From DATIKM01 sp035477595 (GTDB lineage: Bacteria; Armatimonadota; Chthonomonadetes; Chthonomonadales; CAJBBX01), in NCBI GenBank assembly GCA_035477595.1, contig DATIKM010000154.1:1-15229 (forward strand): 15,229 nucleotides of DNA. The letters are read 5' to 3'. Below are positions 1-5,747 of the stretch, in pieces. Under the pieces are notes generated by a model. It saw only the letters and a program-made list of their open reading frames with translations. It did not search any database and was not told the origin of the DNA. A program made the translations under genes and the position numbers. Every line of letters starts with the position of its first letter. Within the stretch, counting starts at the first letter, position 1.

Positions 1-99
1 GAGGGCACGCCCGGCCCCATCATGCTGCAGGGCGACCACGGGCCCATCCTCTACCGCAACATCCGCATCCGTCCGGTACCGAGCCAGCCCGCGCGTTAG
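1..99 (+). CDS. C-terminal end of a DUF1080 (3-keto-disaccharide hydrolase-like) protein, partial at window edge
   Basis: The frame is open from the first base to a TAG at 97-99. It gives the last 32 residues of a DUF1080-type protein, ending in an RNIRIRPV strand. It matches the last 99 bases of the complete DUF1080 gene at 1079-1177 except for two silent changes (a proline and an arginine codon). This is therefore a recent paralogue whose 5' part lies outside the window. The similarity continues past the stop to about 288, so the copy is part of a larger duplicated block. Whether the missing upstream part is intact cannot be told from here. Confidence 0.8.
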   Translation, partial: EGTPGPIMLQGDHGPILYRNIRIRPVPSQPAR

Positions 100-134
100 G
101 CGCCCGGGCGAGCTTCCACCCGTCTGAACCCTCT

Positions 135-162
135 GGCGGGGTGCGGGCAACCGCGCCCCGCC
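135..162 (+). terminator. Hairpin with GCAA loop after the first DUF1080 tail (copy 1)
   Basis: A 12-bp stem (135-146 with 151-162) closes a GCAA tetraloop at 147-150. All pairs are Watson-Crick except one T-G wobble (142/155). It lies 36 bases past the DUF1080 stop and between that gene and the convergent SDR remnant, which suits a terminator read from both sides. The T run after it is weak (three T), so a classical Rho-independent terminator is not certain. The same element recurs at 1214-1241. Confidence 0.55.
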
Positions 163-226
163 TCGCGTTTGCGCCGTCGGCCGGGGCGCGCGAGAGCGCG
201 ATCATTACCACGGTGTGGAACGCGCG

Positions 227-288
227 TCAGAGGCTGGGGAGGATGAGGCCGCCGTCTAGGATCAGGATTCGCGCCGGAGGCGTAGTGG
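227..288 (-). pseudogene. Decayed 3' end of an SDR oxidoreductase gene (repeat copy R1)
   Basis: Read leftward, this encodes a tail LILDGGLILPSL followed by a TGA at 229-227, clearly related to the LALDGGLTVPRL end of the intact SDR at 3283-2510. Compared with the other copies there is an extra base near 266-269, which breaks the frame upstream of the LILDGG motif. Similarity fades after about 288. This is a non-functional remnant, the most diverged of three copies of the same SDR 3' end in the window. Confidence 0.7.
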
Positions 289-496
289 AAGCTGTGGTGC
301 GCGCACCGGGGGCCATACCCAACCCACGGTGCGGGTGAACGGCGAGCGGGTGGCGCTCGGCGGCCCGAACCGGTGCGTCGCGGAGGACGGGCCGCTCGCG
401 CTCCGCGTGGAGGGCACGCCCACCATCGACATCTAGGCGGCGCCGTAGCGGGCGCGGGACCGTAGAAGGTATGGACAACGGACAGGGAGAGACCGT
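289..496 (+). pseudogene. Unassigned remnant: orphan C-terminal reading frame ending at 436, plus leader of the next gene
   Basis: Between the SDR remnant and the next gene, a + frame runs to a TAG at 434-436. Its last part (311-433) reads like real protein, including VRVNGERVALGG and GPLALRVEGTPTIDI. It has no start of its own and runs back into the SDR remnant on the opposite strand. It looks like the end of a beta-rich protein, possibly carbohydrate related, left by the rearrangement. I cannot name the family. Bases 437-496 hold the leader and ribosome binding site of the DUF1080 gene; I see no clear promoter there. Confidence 0.3.
485..491 (+). promoter_or_regulatory. Ribosome binding site for the DUF1080 gene
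   Basis: GGGAGAG lies five bases ahead of the ATG at 497. It supports that start, which also places a typical signal peptide at the N-terminus. Confidence 0.5.
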
Positions 497-1177
497 ATGA
501 CGAGCCTTCGCCGAACACTCATTGTTGCCGCCGCAACCGCGGTCGCCATGACGCTGCCCGCGCGGCCGAACGCGCAGACCCCGGCGGCGGATGCCGACGA
601 GAGGGGCTGGATATCGCTCTTCGACGGCACGACGCTCACGGGCTGGAGGGTGCGGAACCCGGGCGCCAAGAACGCCTGGGTCGCCGAGAATGGCGTGCTC
701 CGCAACACCGAGACCGGTACCGACCTCGTGACGGAGCGCACGTTCGGCGACTTCGACCTCCACGTCGAGTTCAACGTGCCGAGGGGGAGCAACAGCGGCG
801 TCTACCTCCAGGGCCGCTATGAGGTCCAGATCACCGACGCCTACCGGCAGCCACTGTCGTCCTACAACAGCGGCATCTACAGCACGATCCCCGCCACGGA
901 GAACGTGGGCAAGCCCGCCGACGACTGGCAGGCGTACCGCATCAGCTTCCGGCAGGCGCGGCGCGGCGCCGACGGCACTGTGACCGAGAAGGCGCGCGTC
1001 ACGGTGTACTGGAACGGCATCCGGGTCATTGATCGCAGGGAGATTGGCGGCGTCACCGGCGGAGAGCTGGACCGCGCGGAGGGCACGCCCGGCCCCATCA
1101 TGCTGCAGGGCGACCACGGGCCCATCCTCTACCGCAACATCCGCATCCGTCCGGTACCGAGCCAGCCAGCGCGCTAG
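497..1177 (+). CDS. Secreted DUF1080 / 3-keto-disaccharide hydrolase-domain protein
   Basis: This gene encodes 226 residues. Residues 1-26 look like a Sec signal peptide: RR, then a hydrophobic stretch, then PNA before the likely cleavage site, so the product is probably exported. The rest is one DUF1080 domain, a concanavalin-like beta sandwich. Seen features are GWISLFDGTTLTGW (37-50), the FGDFDLHVEF strand (83-92), the SNSGVYLQGRYEVQI core (98-112), the DDWQAYRISF strand (142-151) and a closing MLQGDHGPILYRNIRI (202-217). Members of this family are assigned to hydrolysis or binding of 3-keto-glycosides and other glycans; the exact substrate is unknown. The length is normal for a single-domain member. 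It has its own ribosome binding site and ends at a hairpin (1214-1241), so it is probably a single transcription unit facing the leftward SDR set. Its last 99 bases are nearly identical to 1-99. Confidence 0.88.
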   Translation: MTSLRRTLIVAAATAVAMTLPARPNAQTPAADADERGWISLFDGTTLTGWRVRNPGAKNAWVAENGVLRNTETGTDLVTERTFGDFDLHVEFNVPRGSNSGVYLQGRYEVQITDAYRQPLSSYNSGIYSTIPATENVGKPADDWQAYRISFRQARRGADGTVTEKARVTVYWNGIRVIDRREIGGVTGGELDRAEGTPGPIMLQGDHGPILYRNIRIRPVPSQPAR

Positions 1178-1213
1178 GCGCCCGGGCGAGCTTCCACCCG
1201 TCTGAACCCCTTC

Positions 1214-1241
1214 GGCGGGGCGTGGGCAACCGCGCCCCGCC
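1214..1241 (+). terminator. Hairpin with GCAA loop after the DUF1080 gene (copy 2)
   Basis: A 12-bp stem (1214-1225 with 1230-1241) closes a GCAA loop at 1226-1229. It has one T-G wobble at 1223/1232. Relative to copy 1 (135-162) the wobble has moved: position 1221 is C where copy 1 has T, and 1223 is T where copy 1 has C, so pairing is kept in both. It lies 36 bases past the stop at 1177 and probably ends transcription of the DUF1080 gene. Being nearly symmetrical, it may also stop leftward transcripts arriving from the SDR side. Confidence 0.6.
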
Positions 1242-1306
1242 TCGCGTTTCCGCCGTCGGCCGGGCCCGCGCGAGAGCGCGATCGTCGCCACGGTGCGGAA
1301 CGCGCG

Positions 1307-1426
1307 TCAGAGGCGGGGGAGGGTGAGGCCGCCGTCGAGGGTCAGGACCGCGCCGGAGGCGTAGGGGAGGTCGCCGCGCAGCAGCATGGCGACCGCGCGC
1401 CCCACGTCCTCCGGCTCGCCCCAGCG
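1307..1426 (-). pseudogene. Detached 3' end of an SDR oxidoreductase gene (repeat copy R2)
   Basis: Read leftward, this encodes RWGEPEDVGRAV through LTLDGGLTLPRL and ends at a TGA at 1309-1307. It aligns base for base with 2510-2629, the end of the intact SDR gene, with about ten differences in 120 bases, half of them in the last five codons and stop. The frame is clean but there is no start. It lies directly after, and in the same frame as, the stop of the nuclease-like gene (1432-1430), so readthrough would fuse the two. The similarity may extend a few bases past 1426 with a small deletion. It is one arm of a direct repeat flanking 1427-2509. Confidence 0.8.
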
Positions 1427-1429
1427 CTC

Positions 1430-2257
1430 TCAGGCGTGCGGGCCTCGGTACGGAGCCTGGCCATCGCGCGCCATGTAGATGACACCCCGGTCCCTGTCAA
1501 CGTCCCACACATCGTCGAGGTCGCCCACCAGACCGTCGGGCCAGCGAATGCGCGCATACGGGTTATGGAATAGCCTGAGCCGCGGTACGCGCGCGTCCAA
1601 GTCTATTCCTTTACGGGCGAAGCTTGTTTCTAGCGCCTGTCCACTCTCGAGCGCGGGCACCGTGGACCCTTGGTCACCGGTACCAGTCGCTGCAAATATC
1701 TCGTCGACCTTCCGCCGGCATCCAGACCTCAGCGCCTCTCCGGCCACCAACTCCATCACTGCGACCGCGCTCACCGTTGTGTTCTGTGGGGTTCGGTCCT
1801 TCGGATTCAGCATCTTGCCACCTGGTCCGAACACGGTGCGGATTGCACCGTTCTTAACCGGGTCACCCGTCGGTCCGAGGGGCACCTCGATCATCACGTT
1901 GCCCAACATGGCGCCGAGGATGGCGTCGTCCAATAACTGAACACCCAACGTGGACGGCTGCAGGACAAGCATGCACGGCAGGTGCTTGGCGCGTTGGAAG
2001 TGCTTCCGCGCGGAGTTGATCTTCTCTCTGACGGGTCCATATATGTCCAGGCGTAAGAGCTTGCCATACGCGAATCCTGGCGGCCCTTCGATGTCCTCGA
2101 TCTCCACCACCGCCTGCAGACGCCCGTTGGGGTCCGCGATGCCGAAGTCGGGCCGCCTACTGCCTATGAGAGGCTCGTACTCCCACCTCAGACCCAGAGC
2201 ATCAAGATACCGCGAGAAGGTCTCCTCGGAGCCCGGTCTCGGACCGCTGCTTGACAC
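1430..2257 (-). CDS. Conserved hypothetical protein with a PD-(D/E)XK-like nuclease core
   Basis: This gene encodes 275 residues, starting at a GTG that has GGAGG nine bases upstream. The N-terminal part has the layout of a PD-(D/E)XK fold: acidic residues E11/E12 in a first helix, RRPDFGI with D37, then AVVEIED with E52 and E54, then a basic helix and the strand CMLVLQ (95-100). The usual lysine of the ExK motif is replaced by glutamate. I recall a family of conserved hypothetical proteins with the same layout, including LLD..GAMLG and NTTVSAV segments (109-165) and a C-terminal NPYARI motif, so this looks full length. A role in DNA cleavage or defence is inference; the odd motif could mean loss of catalysis. 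The gene is visibly less GC-biased than its neighbours and sits between two copies of the SDR 3' end, signs of acquisition. Its stop lies at the repeat junction, so its extreme C-terminus may be altered. Confidence 0.7.
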   Translation of the reverse strand: MSSSGPRPGSEETFSRYLDALGLRWEYEPLIGSRRPDFGIADPNGRLQAVVEIEDIEGPPGFAYGKLLRLDIYGPVREKINSARKHFQRAKHLPCMLVLQPSTLGVQLLDDAILGAMLGNVMIEVPLGPTGDPVKNGAIRTVFGPGGKMLNPKDRTPQNTTVSAVAVMELVAGEALRSGCRRKVDEIFAATGTGDQGSTVPALESGQALETSFARKGIDLDARVPRLRLFHNPYARIRWPDGLVGDLDDVWDVDRDRGVIYMARDGQAPYRGPHA

Positions 2258-2509
2258 TGGACGGTACCTCCATGCAAACCGGCGGCGAGCTCATGTTGCC
2301 CGCGCGGGCCAGTACGCCAGTGAGCCCCGTCGGCTTCCGCGACCAACGAGTCTCATGGACATGCAGCGCACAGCACAGACCCGCAAGGCAACCAGGCAAC
2401 GCTGCTAGCGCGTGACGAGGAGCTGCGGTCAGGCTGGCCCTCGTGTGATGTACTCCTTCCGAGTGATGCAAGGCCATCGTACCCCGGTCTGCGCGCCTGC
2501 GTTGACTCC
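2258..2509. other. Non-coding leader between the SDR gene and the nuclease-like gene
   Basis: This stretch holds the ribosome binding site of the nuclease-like gene (GGAGG on the minus strand, 2271-2267). I see nothing else firm: no convincing open frame with coding character, no strong hairpin and no clear promoter, although a promoter for the leftward nuclease-like gene should lie here if that gene is expressed on its own. It has no counterpart near the other SDR 3' ends, so it entered with, or as part of, the inserted segment. Confidence 0.45.
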
Positions 2510-3283
2510 TTACAGCCGAGGCACGGTGAGGCCGCCGTCGAGGGCCAGGACCGCGCCGGAAGCGTAGGGGAGGTCGCCGCGCAGCAGCATCGCGACCGCG
2601 CGCCCCACGTCCTCCGGCTCACCCCAGCGGGACTCCAGCAGGAGCCCGTCCGCGATGAGACGATCGTAGAGCGCGGTGACTCCGGCGGTCATGTCCGTGC
2701 GCACTATGCCGGGCCGCACCTCCCAGACCGGGATGCCGAACTCGGCGAGCCGCACGGCCCAGAGCCGCGCCGCCATGCTGAGCCCTGCCTTCGAGATGCA
2801 GTACTCGCCGCGGTTCACCGATGCAACCTTCGCCGAAACCGAGGTGACGAAGACGATCCCCCCGCGCGGCCCCTCCCCGGTGCGCCAGCGCTCGATCATC
2901 CAGCGGGCAATGGCCTGCGTGAGGAAGTGCGGGCCCCTCAGGTTCACGCGGAGGAGGCGGTCGAAGCTCTCCTCCCCCGCCTCCAGAAGGTCCGCGCGCA
3001 CGGCGGGCGCGATGCCCGCGTTGTTCACCAGCGCGTCCAGCCGGCCCCAGCGCTCGCGCACGGCGCCCAGCAGGCGGGCCCGCGCCTCCGCGTCGCCGAT
3101 GTCGGCCGAAACGTAGAGCGGGTCGGCGCCGGCCTTGCGGAGCGCTTCGAGCGCCGGCGCCGCCTCCTCGGGAGGACGGACGCCGTTCACCGCGAGCGCC
3201 CACCCCTCACGCGCAAGCGCAAGCGCAACGCCGAGCCCGATGCCCCGCGTGCCGCCCGTGACCAGCGCCACCCGCTCCGCCAT
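2510..3283 (-). CDS. Short-chain dehydrogenase/reductase (3-ketoacyl-ACP reductase-like, PRK12745 type)
   Basis: This gene encodes 257 residues, normal for a classical SDR. The Rossmann nucleotide site TGGTRGIGLG is at 9-18, NNAG at 87-90, and the catalytic set is N114, S148, Y161 and K165 (YCISK). PG and T follow at 191-196, and the chain ends LALDGGLTVPRL. The segments NRGEYCISKAGLSMAA and RWGEPEDVGRAV match the PRK12745 group as I remember it, often labelled 3-ketoacyl-ACP reductase. Such enzymes reduce a ketone or oxidise an alcohol with NAD(P)H; the substrate is unknown and, given the neighbour, may be a sugar derivative. The ATG at 3283 is chosen because it gives the standard N-terminus and has GGAG eight bases upstream. 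It begins 14 bases after the isomerase-like gene, so the two are probably one operon. Its last 120 bases recur at 1307-1426. Confidence 0.92.
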   Translation of the reverse strand: MAERVALVTGGTRGIGLGVALALAREGWALAVNGVRPPEEAAPALEALRKAGADPLYVSADIGDAEARARLLGAVRERWGRLDALVNNAGIAPAVRADLLEAGEESFDRLLRVNLRGPHFLTQAIARWMIERWRTGEGPRGGIVFVTSVSAKVASVNRGEYCISKAGLSMAARLWAVRLAEFGIPVWEVRPGIVRTDMTAGVTALYDRLIADGLLLESRWGEPEDVGRAVAMLLRGDLPYASGAVLALDGGLTVPRL

Positions 3284-3297
3284 CTCCACCGCTCCGC

Positions 3298-4056
3298 TCA
3301 GGCGATGCCCATCCGCCGCAGGTTGCGCAGGCTGATCTCCACGCTCTCGATGGGCGGGCGCTGGCACACGTCCTGCTCCACGATGAGCCACTCTGCGCCG
3401 GCCGCCCCAGCCTCCGCGGCGATGGTCGGCCAGTCCATCACGCCCTCACCCACCTCGGCGAAGCCCCGGCTCTCGTCGCCCAGCATGTCCTTGAGATGCA
3501 CGAGCGGCACGCGGCCGGCGAGCTTCCGCAGGTACGCCACCGGGTCCTCGCCGCCGTAGCGCACCCAGTAGGTGTCCAGCTCGGAGCCGAGCGCCGCGGC
3601 GGGCGCGCCGCCGAAGAGGATGTCGAGCCCGGTCGCGCCGTTGAACCGCTCGAACTCGAACGCGTGGTTGTGGTAGCAGAGGCGCATGCCGCGCGTCTGG
3701 CACGCCTCCCCGATGCCGGCGAGCGTCTCGGCCGCGCGCTTCCAGCCATCGGCGCTCTGGCGGCGCTCCTCGGGCATCCAGGGGCAGACCACGTAGGGGT
3801 TGCCGATGGCCTCGTTGTAGTCCAGCACCGCGCTCAGCTCCGTCTCGAGCTGCTCGATGCCGGTGTGGCTGCCGACCGCCTTCAGGCCGAGATCGTCCAG
3901 CAGACGCTTGAGGTCGGCGGCCGCCATGCCGTGGGTCCCCGCCAGCTCGACGCCCGCGTACCCGAGGCCGGCCACCTGCTTGAGCACGGCGGGGAAGTCC
4001 TTGGCGGCGTCATCGCGCAGCGTGTAGAGCTGGACTGCGATGGGAAGCTTGCCCAT
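3298..4056 (-). CDS. Sugar phosphate isomerase/epimerase-like protein (xylose isomerase-like TIM barrel)
   Basis: This gene encodes 252 residues, typical for the family. It starts with a TIM-barrel strand (IAVQLYTLRDD) and a GYAGVEL strand at 32-38. Likely metal-site motifs appear in order: YHNHAFEF (128-135, with E134), ELDTYW (159-164, D161), HLKD (187-190, H187), VGEG (202-205) and VEQD (226-229, E227). There is no signal peptide, so it is cytoplasmic. Members isomerise, epimerise or dehydrate sugars and keto-sugars using a divalent metal; the substrate cannot be read from sequence. AAGGA lies 12 bases before the ATG. The gene is 42 bases downstream of the metalloprotease and 14 bases upstream of the SDR. 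Pairing with an SDR suggests a short oxidation/isomerisation route for a sugar or polyol. Confidence 0.9.
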   Translation of the reverse strand: MGKLPIAVQLYTLRDDAAKDFPAVLKQVAGLGYAGVELAGTHGMAAADLKRLLDDLGLKAVGSHTGIEQLETELSAVLDYNEAIGNPYVVCPWMPEERRQSADGWKRAAETLAGIGEACQTRGMRLCYHNHAFEFERFNGATGLDILFGGAPAAALGSELDTYWVRYGGEDPVAYLRKLAGRVPLVHLKDMLGDESRGFAEVGEGVMDWPTIAAEAGAAGAEWLIVEQDVCQRPPIESVEISLRNLRRMGIA

Positions 4057-4098
4057 GATGGTTGCGTGTCCTTTCGTGGTGGAGCGCGTCGGTCGCGG

Positions 4099-5643
4099 TC
4101 AGCGCCGCCGGAGCTCGTCGGCCGGTCGGGTGACGACCATGTAGGCGCCCAACTCGGCGTTGCCGCGCCAGTGCTCCAGGTTGAAGTCGGTGATGTTCAG
4201 GAAGCCCACGCGCACCGGCCCGCTCGCGGGGCGCACCACGAACTGGACTGCCCCGTTGCTGCTCCAGTTCAGCACCACGCGCCAGGGCGAGCGCGGCAGG
4301 AGCCACGTGCCGTCCGCCCCGGTGACGCCTGTCGCGTCTGGCCGCGCGTCGAACCGCGCGTTGCCGTACTCGCGCGAGATGGAGACGTGCATCGCCACGC
4401 TCGCGCCCGCGACTGGCCGCATCGCCTCGTCCAGGAACAGGAAGCGGTTGCGCTCCGGCACGTCGATGAGGAACGTGCCGAAGAAGCCGCGCCGCACGCC
4501 CTCGTCCCGATTGAACGCGCGGGCAGCGTGCTCGCCCCAGAAGCGGTACCCGCTATCCCACGGCATGCGCCCGTGGCCCAGGTTGTGGTCGTGGGCATGG
4601 TTGCCGGCGAACATCATCTGGTCCTGGAACCAGGAGGGCGGGTCGTAGGGGACCCCTGGCAGCGCGGCGTTGCGCTCGGCGGCGACGGGCAGCAGGTAGT
4701 AATCCGGCTGGCCCAGTTGGTGCCCGAGCTCGTGGTTGAGCGGCCACTCCGGCCCCAGCAACCACTGCGGGTTCGCCTCGTAGAAGCTCTTGCCCGGCGC
4801 GTGGTGGCGCAAGAGGTCGTCGGTGAAGCCCCACACGCCGTCGCTCCCGCCCGTCACGTTGTCCTCCGGGGCGTGGGTGCCGCCGGGGTCCCTGTAGTCG
4901 GCGGGCAGCATCACGATGCGGTCGAGGCGCAGGCGCACGCGGATGCCCTCCGGCGTGGCGGGGTGGATCTCGTCGCGGAACTGGCGGTTCATCTCGCGGA
5001 CCTGGAACTGCGCCCAGTCATCCCAGGAGTAGCTGTCGAGCCCGTTCCGCACGCCGCGGAACCACTCCACCACCCTCGGCTGCACGAAGAAGTGGAAGGC
5101 GAGCGCGTCGGTGGCGTCCACGACGGCGTTGTTCTTGTGGGTGACCTCGGCGAACTTGCGGCCGCGGTTCGTCTCGAATGCGATCCAGTGCCGCCCCGTC
5201 CGCCAGCGCCAGGTCAGCCGGTAAGCGCGCTCCTCGCCCGGCGCGAGCGGCGGCGACCAGCCGGCGCCCCCCGGCCCTCGCACGACGCACCCGTTGATGA
5301 GCCAATGCCAGTCGAACCGAGGCGTGGGCTGGCTGCCGGCGTTGCGCACGCGCGCGATGAAGGTGACCGTCTGGCCGGGCTTCGGCCACTTCTGCTGCTC
5401 CGGGTTCGCCACCCTGACCGGTAGGCCGTCGCCCCTGAGGCCGCCCGGCTCGTCGATGCGTCGGTAGATGACTTTGGTTCCGGGGAAGCGCGGCAGCCGC
5501 TCGATGAAGCGGACGGAGATGTCCGGCAGGTCGGGCATGGGGTCGCGCCAGCGCTCGCGGGGGTCGCGCTCCTGGGCTGGCGCGGCGGTGGCGAGCGTGG
5601 CGAGCAGGCAGGCGGCGAGCAGGCAGGCCGCGACGAGGCGCAT
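4099..5643 (-). CDS. Secreted metzincin-like zinc metalloprotease with CARDB-like and C-terminal beta domains
   Basis: This gene encodes 514 residues from the ATG at 5643. That start is preferred over an upstream in-frame start because it gives a signal peptide (1-23, ending in APA before Q24) and has AGGAG 11 bases upstream. Residues 88-180 resemble a CARDB/Ig-like module (PGQTVTFIARVRNAG, then APGEERAYRLTW). The catalytic motif is NHELGHQLGQPDYY: HExxH at 304-308, G311 and D314, the HExxHxxGxxD form seen in snapalysin-like metzincins, where aspartate is the third zinc ligand. QDQMMFAG at 340-347 could be the Met-turn. Residues 398-470 look like a carboxypeptidase-regulatory or Ig-like beta domain (PVAGASVAMHV, TGADGTWLLP). 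The likely role is extracellular or periplasmic proteolysis; substrate unknown. It heads the leftward metabolic set and lies 104 bases downstream of the defence operon, so an independent promoter is likely but not visible. Confidence 0.72.
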   Translation of the reverse strand: MRLVAACLLAACLLATLATAAPAQERDPRERWRDPMPDLPDISVRFIERLPRFPGTKVIYRRIDEPGGLRGDGLPVRVANPEQQKWPKPGQTVTFIARVRNAGSQPTPRFDWHWLINGCVVRGPGGAGWSPPLAPGEERAYRLTWRWRTGRHWIAFETNRGRKFAEVTHKNNAVVDATDALAFHFFVQPRVVEWFRGVRNGLDSYSWDDWAQFQVREMNRQFRDEIHPATPEGIRVRLRLDRIVMLPADYRDPGGTHAPEDNVTGGSDGVWGFTDDLLRHHAPGKSFYEANPQWLLGPEWPLNHELGHQLGQPDYYLLPVAAERNAALPGVPYDPPSWFQDQMMFAGNHAHDHNLGHGRMPWDSGYRFWGEHAARAFNRDEGVRRGFFGTFLIDVPERNRFLFLDEAMRPVAGASVAMHVSISREYGNARFDARPDATGVTGADGTWLLPRSPWRVVLNWSSNGAVQFVVRPASGPVRVGFLNITDFNLEHWRGNAELGAYMVVTRPADELRRR

Positions 5644-5694
5644 GGTCGGTTGGGCTCCTGCGCGCTCGGTTCGCCGCCGCCGGCGTGGTTTCCT

Positions 5695-5733
5695 GTGGCG
5701 GGAAGTGGCTGGTGCGTGGCGGGGTGTGGCGGG
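5695..5733. repeat. Three copies of GTGGCGGG between the res and metalloprotease genes
   Basis: The 8-mer GTGGCGGG occurs at 5695-5702, 5716-5723 and 5726-5733 in the 104-base gap between the restriction subunit and the metalloprotease. The minus strand of this gap is strongly C-rich. No hairpin with a T run is evident, so the defence operon has no obvious intrinsic terminator here. C-rich, G-poor RNA is the kind of sequence Rho loads on, so Rho-dependent ending is possible but inferred. Confidence 0.35.
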
Positions 5734-5747
5734 CGCGCGGCGGCGGC

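Noticed and set aside
1307..2629. Insertion sequence or integron cassette
   Set aside because: There is no transposase, integrase, terminal inverted repeat or attC-like site. The flanking repeat is SDR coding sequence, so I describe it only as a direct-repeat-flanked cassette.
3283..3391. Upstream start of the SDR at 3391
   Set aside because: It would overlap the isomerase-like gene by about 90 bases and add 36 residues before the Rossmann motif. The ATG at 3283 has a ribosome binding site and gives the standard N-terminus.
3496..5424. Long open frame of 642 codons on the + strand across the isomerase and metalloprotease genes
   Set aside because: It is antisense to two well-supported genes, is rich in Arg/Ala/His/Val typical of high-GC shadow frames, and shows no domain.
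5695..5733. CRISPR-like or iteron repeat
   Set aside because: Only three 8-base copies with uneven spacing in a G-rich gap; too short and irregular for either.
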